Positions 1 to 9,195 of a stretch of 64,000 bases of DNA are shown one piece after another. Source of the DNA: an uncultured Spirochaetales bacterium (lineage in GTDB: Bacteria; Spirochaetota; Spirochaetia; JAFGXN01); contig CASEOG010000007.1 of NCBI GenBank assembly GCA_949289575.1, forward strand, positions 82,086 to 146,085, in the 5' to 3' direction. The notes beneath the pieces were generated by a model. That model saw only the letters and a program-made list of their open reading frames with translations, did not search any database and was not told the origin of the DNA. Within the stretch, counting starts at the first letter, position 1. The number at the start of each line of letters is the position of its first letter. The position numbers and the translations under genes are program-made.

Positions 1-1688
1 ATACTCATGATCTGGGAGAACAGAACCGGTATAACGTTAAAGCCGAATTACTTCGCAAAGACGGCAGTGTCATCGATACGCAAATGTTTAAAACCGGTAT
101 TCGAGAACTGAAATTAATCCGGGAACGGGATGTATACGGGGAAAGCTTTTATTTCGAATTAAATAAAATTCCTCTTTTTGCCCGGGGCGGAAACTGGATT
201 CCCTGCGACACACTGATTCCCCGCGGCGTCCGATCCGGACTGATTGAAGAACGGCTCGGAGATTGTCTCGATATGCATTTCAATATAGTTCGCATTTGGG
301 GCGGCGGACAGTACGAGGAGGACCGTTTCTACGAATTTTGCGATGAAAACGGAATCCTTGTCTGGCAGGATTTTCCCTTTGCCTGTTATGCAACACCGCA
401 TCTCGACTCGTTTTACGAAAATGTGGCCGAAGAGGTCAAAGATCAGTTAAGAAGAATCGTCAACCGGCCTTCTCTGGCCATTTTGTGCGGTAACAACGAA
501 ATCGAAAAGGGATGGAAAGAATGGGGATTCACGCTTTTTTTTCCGGAACATAAGCCGGGATACCGTTATCTGTTTGAAGAACTTCTTCCCGAACTGACAG
601 CCCGCTATGCCCCCCAAATTCCGTATTGGCCCAGTTCGCCGTCGGCCGGCGGCAATTTCCGGAAAACGTGCAATCCGCGTTACGGCGACAGTCACAACTG
701 GCACGTTTGGCACGGCGGATTGGATTATTCGACATACCGTCGTTACCCGGCCCGGTTTATGAGCGAGTTCGGATTTCAGTCATTTCCGAACATGGAAACT
801 ATCCGCGATTTTACGCCGAAAGGGGAAGAGTCGTTCGATTCACCTGCAATGAAAGTTCATCAGAAAAATTGGGCCGGAAACGGATTGATTCTTTCTTACA
901 TGAAAAGAGAGTTCGATGATCCCGGTGTCTTCGAAAAGCAGGTTGTTCTCTCGCAGATTACGCAGGCATTGGCAATGGAGTGCGGAATCGACTACTGGCG
1001 CTCGCGTCGGAAAAACGAACAGAGTATGGGGGCACTCTACTGGCAAATCAATGATACATGGCCGACAGCCTCCTGGTCGGCGGTCGATTATTACGGCAGG
1101 AAAAAAGCACTCTACTATTATTCGAAACGCTTTTTTGCTCCGGTAACGGCGGCTGTTTTGGAGAGCGGAACAAAATACGAAGTTTTTCTTGTCAACGATA
1201 CGGGTGCAGAACAGCCTGTCTGTTTCCGGTGGAAGATTGTGACGGCCGAAGGAAAGGAGCTTGCATCCGGAACCCGTACGGAAAAACTCGCACCGGCTTC
1301 TTCCGTCGGTATTGAGCACGGAAGAATTCCGTTGTCCCGAAAAAGCGAAGCACTCTTTTTCTGGACTCTTTCCGACGGAGACGGAAAGGAGCTGAATTCC
1401 GGAATGAAGATGTTCGACCGTGCCAAAAGGCTGGATTTGAAGGAGCCGAAGCTGAAGGCGGAAGTGTTGCGGCAGACGGACAGCGGATGGGAGGTCTCGG
1501 TCCGCGTGGAAGAAACCGCTCTGTTTGTCTTCTTTGAAGCGCCGTTCGGATTCGAAATTTCGGACAGCTTCTTTTCTTTGCCGAAAGGAGAGAGCCGGGT
1601 TGTCACGGTTCGCACGGACAGAAAAATAACGGCAGAGGATCTGAAAGCCGGTCTGAAGGTGAAATCTCTGATTGATTTAAAGAAATAA
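1..1688 (+). CDS. Beta-mannosidase, GH2 family (5' end outside window)
   Basis: Partial gene: codons are open from base 3, so the N-terminal sugar-binding domain lies before the window. The visible part starts with HDLGEQN, typical of the GH2 beta-mannosidase immunoglobulin-like domain, and runs into the TIM barrel. The acid/base Glu is in GNNEIEKGW (about base 500), and the nucleophile Glu is in MSEFGFQSF (about base 765). A C-terminal beta-sandwich follows (from about base 1130). The family releases terminal beta-D-mannose from manno-oligosaccharides or N-glycan cores. No signal peptide can be judged because the start is missing. The gene converges on the XPB companion gene with only 16 bases between stop codons. 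Family assignment is secure; the exact substrate is inferred. Confidence 0.93.
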   Translation, partial: THDLGEQNRYNVKAELLRKDGSVIDTQMFKTGIRELKLIRERDVYGESFYFELNKIPLFARGGNWIPCDTLIPRGVRSGLIEERLGDCLDMHFNIVRIWGGGQYEEDRFYEFCDENGILVWQDFPFACYATPHLDSFYENVAEEVKDQLRRIVNRPSLAILCGNNEIEKGWKEWGFTLFFPEHKPGYRYLFEELLPELTARYAPQIPYWPSSPSAGGNFRKTCNPRYGDSHNWHVWHGGLDYSTYRRYPARFMSEFGFQSFPNMETIRDFTPKGEESFDSPAMKVHQKNWAGNGLILSYMKREFDDPGVFEKQVVLSQITQALAMECGIDYWRSRRKNEQSMGALYWQINDTWPTASWSAVDYYGRKKALYYYSKRFFAPVTAAVLESGTKYEVFLVNDTGAEQPVCFRWKIVTAEGKELASGTRTEKLAPASSVGIEHGRIPLSRKSEALFFWTLSDGDGKELNSGMKMFDRAKRLDLKEPKLKAEVLRQTDSGWEVSVRVEETALFVFFEAPFGFEISDSFFSLPKGESRVVTVRTDRKITAEDLKAGLKVKSLIDLKK

Positions 1689-1704
1689 TCCGGTTCGTCG
1701 GCTG

Positions 1705-3702
1705 TCAGTAAAGACGCAGTGACGAACGGATCAGTCGAAGCGAAACAATTTTCCCGGCATCGAGAGAAAGAACTTCTTCCCTGCCGGGAATTTTGTAAAA
1801 AAGGACGGTCCGGGTCTCGAGTCGTTTCAATTCGACGGGAACGGCCGGTACGGCAGCTTTTCCGTTGTCCGTAAAAAACGAGATTTCGAGAAGATAAGAG
1901 GAATCTTTCATCGCCGATTTGATTAAATTCAGTTTGCGGACAAAATCAAGCCCCGAAGCAAAGGAAGAATCTTTGTGTCTTGCGTGAAGATCGAGCTGTT
2001 CGGGGAAAAGGATTATTTTTTTTCTGATCTTGGTTTCGAGATCTTCTTTTGTTCTTTCCGAATAAGGTTTTTCTTTCAGGAGATGTCGGAGGGGTTCCGT
2101 TGTATCGGTTATTTCTGTTCCGGAAAGAGCTGTCGGATAGTCCGATGACCGGAAGGGGAGAGAAAGCTCCGTCCATTCGGAAAAGATTTCCTCCGCAGCG
2201 GAGAGGCTGCTTTTTGTTCGGGGAAGGGCAGGGATGTGGGCGATGCCCAGAGAGGAGAGCTCTTTGGCAACTTCGGGAAAAGATTCTTCCGGAAAAATAA
2301 AAACCGTTTCGCACGGTCTGCCAATCGCCAGTTTTTTTAAAGCGGGCAGCTTTTCGGCTGCGGCCGCTTTCACCGGCGGCAGGACAACCGTCACCCCGGT
2401 CCATATCCTCACTTCCCGGTATGATTCAAACGCGGTAATCACCTTCTTTTCCAATGCGGGGGGCAGCGGATGGGCGGACAGCTCTTTTAAACGCAGCGCC
2501 GTTTCCTGCGGAGTCAGTCCGGCGTCGAAAGCGCGGAAAAGAGAACTGCACGTGATGCGGAAAACAGGGAAGAAATTCAGGTCGTCGATATCGGCAAAAA
2601 GGGGCAGATAAAAAGAGACCCGTGGATTGCTTCCCGGCGAGTACAAAATCTGTCCGTCATCCCGGATAACCGAACCGCAGGTTTCCGGAGTCTGCCCGTC
2701 GGGATTGAGCAGAGGGTTCGGAAAAAAACGGTTGCCGGATTTTAAAAGAAACCGGCACTCTGTCAGAACATCCCGGTAAAGTGGAGCCTCCGTTTCCGCA
2801 CGGCTGCTGCAGCTGGAAAGGAGATAAAAAAGAGAGATAAAATCATCCTCCGAACAGCTTTCCCGTTGTCCCGTTTCGCGGACAAGCGCATACAGCAGGG
2901 CGGCTGATTTCGGCAGAGGAAACGATTTCGGCAGCCGGCAGTCACAGGCCATAATCTGAAAAAGCAAATCCCGAAGCGGAAGATTCCGTAATGCCGTAAA
3001 AAGCAACGGATCGAAAACAAGGCCGGTCTCCGCTTCCGTAAGGATTCCCGTTCTTTTAAAAAAAGAAAGAATCAGTCCGATCGCAAATTCGGCCTCGGCG
3101 ATGGATTCGTTTTCGGCGTGAATCCGTTTCAGAAGTGATTCTCCCGGTTTTTTTCTCAATTCACCGTTACTGCGGAGCGCTTTTCTGTCGGCGGCCAGAA
3201 AGGCCGCAATTGAGAGCAGAAGCGAATCCGAAAGCAGCGGGATAGCCGGTTCGGGCGGCAGTGCATCGGCGTCTTTCGAAAAAAAATAGTCGGTCGAAAT
3301 CACTTTTTCCCGAAAATCGGGCTCGAGAATCGGATTCGGTAAAACATTTTTTCCGGGCGCGCTTCGGTAAATCAGCAGCCTTTCTTCCAAATTCACCAGT
3401 CGGAAAAAAAACCGTTCTTCTGTTTCTCCGTTTCTGAAAAAAAAGTAGAGATCGGCCGGCGGTAAATCCCGGAACAGAACAACGGCACTGAGCAGTTTCC
3501 GGTCTTCAAAGTCGAGAGAATCGATCACGGTTTTTTTGTTTTTTTCGTCGGAAAAAAAACGAATCAGAGCATCGACCATTTTGTGTTTGTTAAAGGAGGC
3601 CGCCGGGGGAAGGTCCAGCGGAAATGTCCGTATGGCTTCGAAAAAAACGGAGTCGGGAAGTGTGAGCCAGTAATCTTTCCATCGGGAAACAGCTTCGGTC
3701 AT
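1705..3702 (-). CDS. XPB-associated protein (Helicase_C_3 / XPB-Ssl2 N-terminal-like)
   Basis: A 665-aa protein without helicase motifs, encoded directly downstream of the XPB-type helicase. Its ATG overlaps the helicase stop codon (ATGA, bases 3699-3702), so the two are almost certainly co-translated. The N-terminus (WKDYWLTLPDSVFFEAIRTF) and the helical repeats that follow resemble the family annotated as helicase XPB/Ssl2 N-terminal domain, found beside bacterial XPB in spirochaetes and actinobacteria. It probably acts as a partner or regulator of the helicase, as Bax1 does for archaeal XPB; that role is inferred. No catalytic residues can be named. The family call rests on overall similarity and gene pairing rather than on a sharp motif. 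Confidence 0.75.
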   Translation of the reverse strand: MTEAVSRWKDYWLTLPDSVFFEAIRTFPLDLPPAASFNKHKMVDALIRFFSDEKNKKTVIDSLDFEDRKLLSAVVLFRDLPPADLYFFFRNGETEERFFFRLVNLEERLLIYRSAPGKNVLPNPILEPDFREKVISTDYFFSKDADALPPEPAIPLLSDSLLLSIAAFLAADRKALRSNGELRKKPGESLLKRIHAENESIAEAEFAIGLILSFFKRTGILTEAETGLVFDPLLFTALRNLPLRDLLFQIMACDCRLPKSFPLPKSAALLYALVRETGQRESCSEDDFISLFYLLSSCSSRAETEAPLYRDVLTECRFLLKSGNRFFPNPLLNPDGQTPETCGSVIRDDGQILYSPGSNPRVSFYLPLFADIDDLNFFPVFRITCSSLFRAFDAGLTPQETALRLKELSAHPLPPALEKKVITAFESYREVRIWTGVTVVLPPVKAAAAEKLPALKKLAIGRPCETVFIFPEESFPEVAKELSSLGIAHIPALPRTKSSLSAAEEIFSEWTELSLPFRSSDYPTALSGTEITDTTEPLRHLLKEKPYSERTKEDLETKIRKKIILFPEQLDLHARHKDSSFASGLDFVRKLNLIKSAMKDSSYLLEISFFTDNGKAAVPAVPVELKRLETRTVLFYKIPGREEVLSLDAGKIVSLRLIRSSLRLY

Positions 3703-5372
3703 GACTCCTCAAACTCCAGTGAATATTTGTACCCCTGTTCGATCAGAAATTTTTGCCGGTTGGCGGCAAAAATTTCTTCCGTTGTACCGTTGGAGACGAG
3801 AGAATAAAAAACCGCCTCTTTTTCTTTCGGTCTGAGAATCCGACCCAACCGTTGAGCCTCTTCCTGCCGCGAGCCGAACGTTCCGGAGAGCTGGATGGCA
3901 ACGGAAGCGTCCGGAAGATCGATTGCAAAATTGGCGACTTTGGATACGACAATGACTTTTTCTTCTCCCGCTTTGAATTGTCTGTATATCTCTTCCCGAC
4001 GGGCAGCAGGCGTCTGACCGGTAATCAGCGGAGCGCCGATTTCTCCGGCAACCGCTTCCAGCTGGCTGATATACTGACCGATAACGAGAATCGATTCGCC
4101 TTTGTGAAGAGCCAGTAATTTTTTGACACGGTCGATTTTCCGGATATTTTCCGATGCGATGCGGTATTTGCTTCTTTTGTCGGCAATCGCGTAACGGATT
4201 TGATCTTCTTCCGGCAAATCGATGCGGATTTCCCTGCAGCAGGCAGAGGCGATCCAGCCTCTCTGTTCGAGGTCTTTCCACGGAACATCGTAGCGCTTCG
4301 GTCCGATCAGAGAAAAAACATCTTTTTCGAGACCGTCTTCCCGAATCAGTGTGGCGGTCAGACCGAGTCTGCGCATAGCCTGAATCTCGGCAGTGATGCG
4401 GAAAACGGGAGCCGGCAGCAGATGCACCTCGTCGTAAATAATCAGTCCCCATTTGCGCTTCATGAAAACGGAGAAATGGGGAAACTCTTCCCGATCCCGG
4501 CTTCTCCATGTGAGTATCTGATATGTGGCAATGGTGACATCTCTGATTTCTTTTGCGGCGCCCGAGTATTCGCCGATTTGATCATCCGTCAATGTCGTTT
4601 TATCGAGAAGTTCGTCTTTCCACTGGTGGACGGCCGCAATGTTGGTTGTGAGAATCAGTGTCGCGCATTGCAGTTTGCGGACGGCATTGATGCCGACAAT
4701 CGTTTTCCCCGATCCGCACGGTAAAACGATGACGCCGTAACCGGTTCCCGGTGTGTTCGGTCGGTAAAAGGCGTTGACAGCCTCTTCCTGATAGTCTCTG
4801 ACCGCGAACGGTTTTCCGGAAGCGGCTGTCGGTGTCCGCAGAGAGAGTGAAAGGGGGTCTCCGTCTGTCAGCGAAGCTTTGTCCTCCACCGGATAGCCGA
4901 TGTTAATCAGTTCCTGTTTGATTCTTCCTCTGTCGAGCAGAGAAATGTAGATTTTTCCCGCTTTTTCTTCGAGAAGAGGGGCGATCGTTTTTCGGGAAAA
5001 AAGTTCGAGACGCACTTTTTCGTCATCGGTTTTCAGTTCCAGTTTTTTTTCGAAAGGCGAATCGGTCAGAACCACTTTCCCGAATTTAGAAATTGTCGAC
5101 TCGATGTAAACCCGGATTGACTGCGGAACGGGAAAACGGGAGAACCGGTGCAGCGCATCAAGGATTTTCTCCGTTGTCAATCCTGCGGAAGCAGCGTTCC
5201 AGAGAGACAGTGGCGTCATCCGGTAGGTGTGAATGTGTTCCGGTGATTTTTCCAGTTCGGCAAAGGCAGCAATTTCCCCGGCCGCATTCCCGGAAAGAGG
5301 ATTATGAACATCGAGAAGAAGCGAGAAATCGCTTTGAAGGATTAAAGGTTTACTGAAATCCGATACCAGCAT
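3699..5372 (-). CDS. XPB/Ssl2-type DNA repair helicase (SF2)
   Basis: A 557-aa superfamily 2 DNA helicase. An N-terminal damage-recognition-like region (about residues 1-190) is followed by the two RecA lobes. Visible motifs: Walker A LPCGSGKT (about residue 217), DEVH box in IIYDEVHLLP (about 313), GLTATLIRED (motif III plus the RED motif characteristic of XPB), and motif VI in AQRLGRILRPK. The family unwinds DNA 3' to 5' in repair or transcription-coupled processes. It forms an operon with the companion gene at 1705-3702. The ATG lies 8 bases downstream of a TATAAT box and has no Shine-Dalgarno sequence, so its mRNA may be nearly leaderless. Confidence 0.92.
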   Translation of the reverse strand: MLVSDFSKPLILQSDFSLLLDVHNPLSGNAAGEIAAFAELEKSPEHIHTYRMTPLSLWNAASAGLTTEKILDALHRFSRFPVPQSIRVYIESTISKFGKVVLTDSPFEKKLELKTDDEKVRLELFSRKTIAPLLEEKAGKIYISLLDRGRIKQELINIGYPVEDKASLTDGDPLSLSLRTPTAASGKPFAVRDYQEEAVNAFYRPNTPGTGYGVIVLPCGSGKTIVGINAVRKLQCATLILTTNIAAVHQWKDELLDKTTLTDDQIGEYSGAAKEIRDVTIATYQILTWRSRDREEFPHFSVFMKRKWGLIIYDEVHLLPAPVFRITAEIQAMRRLGLTATLIREDGLEKDVFSLIGPKRYDVPWKDLEQRGWIASACCREIRIDLPEEDQIRYAIADKRSKYRIASENIRKIDRVKKLLALHKGESILVIGQYISQLEAVAGEIGAPLITGQTPAARREEIYRQFKAGEEKVIVVSKVANFAIDLPDASVAIQLSGTFGSRQEEAQRLGRILRPKEKEAVFYSLVSNGTTEEIFAANRQKFLIEQGYKYSLEFEES

Positions 5373-5380
5373 ATCCGCAT

Positions 5381-5409
5381 ATTATACCGCTTTTCCGGGC
5401 GAATGTAAA
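5381..5409 (-). promoter_or_regulatory. Sigma-70 promoter of the XPB operon
   Basis: On the minus strand TTTACA (5404-5409), a 17-base spacer and TATAAT (5381-5386). The -10 box ends 8 bases before the ATG at 5372, so the predicted transcript has a leader of 0-2 bases. Confidence 0.7.
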
Positions 5410-5449
5410 GTTGCGGGGAACGGAACGGCGGACCTCTCCGAAAGAACGG

Positions 5450-5478
5450 TTGAAACAGATCGAAAAAAATAGTAAAAT
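5450..5478 (+). promoter_or_regulatory. Sigma-70 promoter of the RND-family gene
   Basis: TTGAAA (5450-5455), a 17-base spacer, TAAAAT (5473-5478). The predicted start is near 5485, giving a leader of about 15 bases containing GGCGAGG. Confidence 0.6.
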
Positions 5479-5499
5479 CAACGGCGAGGTTATCGTATT

Positions 5500-7833
5500 A
5501 TGGATGAAATGATGTCAAAATTGGTACATTTTGCGGTCAGAAGGCGGGTCTGGGTCGTGACAGCCACAGCCGTACTGACTCTGTTTTTTGCCGGGTTTGC
5601 GACGAGAGTGCAGTTTAATCCCAATATCGAATCGATGGTTCCCAGTTCGGATGTCAGCAAACGGAATTTCGAGGAGATGGGGATTTCGGCATCGGATTAT
5701 ATTGCCTATACAGCGACGGCAGACGACGCTTTTACACCGGAACAGTTACACCGCTTTGATGCGTTTGTCACTTCCGTTTTGGATATCGAAGGAATAAAAG
5801 ATGTCAAGAGTCCTTTTAATCAGATTGAGATTGTCAAAAAAGGAAAAAGCTTTTTCGGAGCGGAGCCGATTCTCAAAGGAATCGATGACATAAAAACGCA
5901 GGAAGATGCCGATGCTCTCAAAGAGACGCTTCTGAATAATTATCTGACCCGGAATCTGGTGGTCTCGGAAGACGGTAAAACGCTGGTCGCCTTATTTACT
6001 TACGATTCGGAAGCCAACCTGGCCCGGATGGTTGACCAAATTCTGGAAGCGGAAGCCCCGCTGAAAGAGACATTCGAGACTGCCGTTACCGGAATGCCGG
6101 TTTTCGAACGGTCGGCAAAAGATTATATTTTCCGTGATTTGCCGATGCTGCTGGCCTTTTCGCTTCTGTTTGTTATGGTCACCTACTTTTTGGGCTTTCG
6201 TGCGGCACGGGCCGTTTTTCTGCCGATGTCGGTGGTTGTTTTCGGAACGATTTGGGCTGTCGGATTGATGGGCATGTTCGGATTCCCTTTGACAGTGGTC
6301 AGTATCGTGACGCCGCCGATTGTTTTAACGCTCGGCAGTTCGTACAGTATTCATATTCTGAATGTCTACTATCGAAGAGTCAAAATCCATCAGGGGGAAA
6401 GCAACCCGCAATGGATTGCCGATGCGGTTTCCGAAGTGAATAATACGATTTTTCTCGCTTCGTCGACAACCGTAGTCGGTCTTCTCAGTCTTTTGGCAAC
6501 GACACTGACGCAGACACGTCAGTTTGCGATTTCGACATCGTTCGGTATTATTGCCTGTGCCGTTTTGTCGCTTTTTTATTTGCCGGCCGCTCTGGCCCTG
6601 ATGAAAAATCCGACTTCCGGTATATCGGACAAAGTGAACGGCGGCTTTTTCAGTCTGTGTATGCAGAAGCTCTCCGGAGCTGTTCTGAAAACCCGCTATC
6701 TTCTGGTTGCGCTTTTTCTTGTTTTTCTGGTTTTGACCGTTGTCTTTTTCGGAAAAATTAACCGGTCCGTGGATTATGCCAAATATTACCCCGAAGGCGA
6801 TTTTTCGGTCAGAATGAATGAAATCGTCAGTAAGAAAATCGGAGGCGTCAATCAGATCTATTTTTCGTTCGAAGCACCGGACCGTCAGAGCGGTTACTTT
6901 ACGGATCCGAACAGGTTAAAGGGAATCGCCGCCTTTCAGCAGCAACTGAACGAAGACCCCGATTTTACCTTTACGCTTTCCCTTGTCGATTTTATCGAAG
7001 ACATCAATTTCAAGAAAAACGGAGAGAAAGGACTGCCCGCCGATAAAGGACTGATGATTTATGTCCGTCGGGCACTGGACATTGCCAAACGGACGGGAGC
7101 TTCTCTGGGGGATGATATCCGGCTGATTGTGAATGATGATTTCTCCCGGGTTTCCGTTATTGCCCGTATTTACGACAGCGAAGCCGGCAACAATGTCAGT
7201 GATGATCTGCTGAATCGAAAGCTGGCGGAACTGGAGCAAAAGAAGAAAGAGCTTGTTCCCGATGAAATTGCTTATACGGCGTGGGGAACCCGTGTCATGT
7301 TTCTCGATTTGGCCGATACGATGATTCGCGACCAGTTCGTCTCTTTGTTTTTGTCGGCTCTGCTGATTTTTTTCCTGACGGCGCTGGTATTCAAGTCACC
7401 GCTCTACGGTCTGCTGTCGCTGCTTCCGATAGTGTGCGGTATTGTCATGAATTATCTTCTGATGATTGTCTCTCAAATTCAGATGGATATGACGACCACA
7501 ATGGTTTCTTCCATTGCGGTCGGAATCGGTGTCGACAATGCGATTCATTATCTTCTGACCTATCGCCGGATTTGCAAAGAACATCCCGGGGACACAAACA
7601 GCGAACACCTGACAATGACAACCGTTATAACGGGACGTCCGATTCTGCTGACGGGACTCGGCGTTGTCGGCGGGCTGCTGATTCTTTGTCTTTCGTCGTT
7701 TAAACCGATCGGATTTTTCGGCCTTTTGGTGGCGTTTACGCTGTTTGCCACGACAATCGGAACGCTGACTTTCCTGCCGGCCTGTCTGTCAATCGGTCAC
7801 CGTTGGAGCAAAAAAATTGGAAAAAAAGCCTGA
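5500..7833 (+). CDS. RND superfamily (MMPL-type) transporter
   Basis: A 777-aa inner-membrane protein with two-fold RND symmetry: one TM helix (about residues 17-35), a periplasmic loop, a block of five or six helices (about 215-370), then a second helix, loop and helical block (about 400-775). Each helical block carries a sterol-sensing-like segment with a characteristic GSSYSIH or GVDNAIHYL sequence, whose Asp in the second block fits the proton-relay position of MMPL/HpnN-like exporters. Substrates in this family are usually lipids or hydrophobic compounds; none can be assigned here. No membrane-fusion protein or outer-membrane channel is encoded nearby. The gene overlaps hydF by 17 bases. 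ATG at 5500 is chosen; ATGs at 5509 and 5512 are possible. Confidence 0.88.
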   Translation: MDEMMSKLVHFAVRRRVWVVTATAVLTLFFAGFATRVQFNPNIESMVPSSDVSKRNFEEMGISASDYIAYTATADDAFTPEQLHRFDAFVTSVLDIEGIKDVKSPFNQIEIVKKGKSFFGAEPILKGIDDIKTQEDADALKETLLNNYLTRNLVVSEDGKTLVALFTYDSEANLARMVDQILEAEAPLKETFETAVTGMPVFERSAKDYIFRDLPMLLAFSLLFVMVTYFLGFRAARAVFLPMSVVVFGTIWAVGLMGMFGFPLTVVSIVTPPIVLTLGSSYSIHILNVYYRRVKIHQGESNPQWIADAVSEVNNTIFLASSTTVVGLLSLLATTLTQTRQFAISTSFGIIACAVLSLFYLPAALALMKNPTSGISDKVNGGFFSLCMQKLSGAVLKTRYLLVALFLVFLVLTVVFFGKINRSVDYAKYYPEGDFSVRMNEIVSKKIGGVNQIYFSFEAPDRQSGYFTDPNRLKGIAAFQQQLNEDPDFTFTLSLVDFIEDINFKKNGEKGLPADKGLMIYVRRALDIAKRTGASLGDDIRLIVNDDFSRVSVIARIYDSEAGNNVSDDLLNRKLAELEQKKKELVPDEIAYTAWGTRVMFLDLADTMIRDQFVSLFLSALLIFFLTALVFKSPLYGLLSLLPIVCGIVMNYLLMIVSQIQMDMTTTMVSSIAVGIGVDNAIHYLLTYRRICKEHPGDTNSEHLTMTTVITGRPILLTGLGVVGGLLILCLSSFKPIGFFGLLVAFTLFATTIGTLTFLPACLSIGHRWSKKIGKKA

Positions 7834-9019
7834 CAGTCTGAGACCTCATATCGTTTTATGCGGCGCCGTGAATGCCGGAAAATCATCGCTGATGAATGCT
7901 TTGACGGGGCAGGAGGCGGCCATTGTTTCCGATACGGCCGGAACCACGACCGATGCGGTTTCCAAGGCGATGGAGCTGCTTCCGTTCGGTCCGGTGGTCT
8001 TTACCGATACAGCCGGTCTCGGCGACCGCACCGGTTTGGGAGAGAAGCGGATGGCCAAAACGGCGGTGGCTTTAGCCGGCGCCGAAGTGATGCTGGCCGT
8101 GATTGATGTCCGCTATCCTTTTTATGATTTTCCGGCAACCGAAGCGGCAACGGTTGCGGCCGTTACGCACTGCGATTGTGTCGATGCGGAGACGGCGGCG
8201 GCACGGATTGCCGAGGTGAAACAGCGGATGCCTTCCGCGGCGGGAGCGGTTGCGGTTTCGGCAAAAACGGGAGCCGGGATCGAAGAACTCAAGCAGCTTC
8301 TGATTTCCGTTTTGGAAAAAAAGAAGGACGATTCTTCCGAATTGATGGACGGGCTGACGGGTGTGAACAGGCTGTTTGTGCTGGTCTGTCCGATTGACAG
8401 CGAAGCTCCGGCGGGGCGGTTGATCTTGCCGCAGGTGCAGACCATCCGGCGGATTTTGGATACCTGCGGAACGGCCGTTACGGTGCAGCCGGAACAGCTG
8501 CCGCAGGCGTTGGCGCTGCTCGGCGACCGCATCGATTTGGTGGTGACCGATTCGCAGGTTGTCGATTACTGTGCGCAAACGGTTCCTCCTTCAATCAGGC
8601 TGACTACATTTTCCGTTTTGTTTTCCGCATGGCGCGGCGATATCCGTACCTATATCCGCAATGCCGCGATTCTCGATTCTCTGCAGGATGAAGATTCCGT
8701 TCTGATCGCCGAATCGTGCACTCATCAGGTTCACTGCGATGATATCGGACGGGTTAAATTGCCCCGGCTCATACGAAAGTATACCGGAAAAAATCCGCAT
8801 ATCGATGTTTTCGGCGGCGATTATCCCGATGATATTTCCCGATACAAACTGATTATTCACTGCGGCGGCTGTATGATGACGGCGGCACGAATGAGAAGCC
8901 GGACACGGCAGGCTGTCGCAGCGGGGATTCCGATTACCAATTACGGTGTCGCGATTTCCCACATGCAGGGCGTTCTGAAACGGATTACGGAAATCTACGA
9001 AGAGGGACAGGAAGGATAA
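7817..9019 (+). CDS. hydF: [FeFe]-hydrogenase H-cluster maturation GTPase HydF
   Basis: HydF is the GTPase scaffold on which the 2Fe subcluster of [FeFe] hydrogenase is built by HydE and HydG and from which it is delivered to the apo-enzyme. The 400-aa protein shows a P-loop (GAVNAGKS, residues 16-23), G3 (DTAGLGD), a dimerisation domain, and the C-terminal Fe-S ligand set CTHQVH (about residue 300) with HCGGC (about 348). The start is TTG at 7817, inside the end of the RND gene, preceded by GGAG at 7805-7808. HydE and HydG are not in the window; the client hydrogenases are at 46.9-51.6 kb. Linkage to the RND gene is presumably transcriptional only. Confidence 0.96.
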   Translation: MEKKPDSLRPHIVLCGAVNAGKSSLMNALTGQEAAIVSDTAGTTTDAVSKAMELLPFGPVVFTDTAGLGDRTGLGEKRMAKTAVALAGAEVMLAVIDVRYPFYDFPATEAATVAAVTHCDCVDAETAAARIAEVKQRMPSAAGAVAVSAKTGAGIEELKQLLISVLEKKKDDSSELMDGLTGVNRLFVLVCPIDSEAPAGRLILPQVQTIRRILDTCGTAVTVQPEQLPQALALLGDRIDLVVTDSQVVDYCAQTVPPSIRLTTFSVLFSAWRGDIRTYIRNAAILDSLQDEDSVLIAESCTHQVHCDDIGRVKLPRLIRKYTGKNPHIDVFGGDYPDDISRYKLIIHCGGCMMTAARMRSRTRQAVAAGIPITNYGVAISHMQGVLKRITEIYEEGQEG

Positions 9020-9058
9020 TGTCTGTTTTCCTTTTGCCGCAGTTTTCGCGCAAATCAC

Positions 9059-9087
9059 TTGACGCAATTATCCGAAATCTGTATAAT
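9059..9087 (+). promoter_or_regulatory. Sigma-70 promoter of tRNA-Ala(GGC)-nadE
   Basis: TTGACG (9059-9064), 17-base spacer, TATAAT (9082-9087); the tRNA starts 12 bases after the -10 box. Close to consensus. Confidence 0.85.
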
Positions 9088-9099
9088 AGCAACAGTTTT

Positions 9100-9173
9100 G
9101 GGGGTGTAGCTCAGTTGGCTAGAGCGTTTGAATGGCATTCAAAAGGTCAGGGGTTCGAGACCCCTCATCTCCA
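9100..9173 (+). tRNA. tRNA-Ala (anticodon GGC)
   Basis: A 74-base cloverleaf: acceptor GGGGGTG/CATCTCC, anticodon stem TTTGA/TCAAA with loop ATGGCAT giving anticodon GGC, T arm AGGGG-TTCGAGA-CCCCT, discriminator A. The G3-U70 wobble pair that marks alanine tRNAs is present. CCA is not encoded. A T-run follows, and nadE begins 22 bases downstream without a clear separate promoter, so tRNA and nadE may share a transcript. Confidence 0.97.
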
Positions 9174-9195
9174 AACTTTTTTTTAAGGAACGCCT

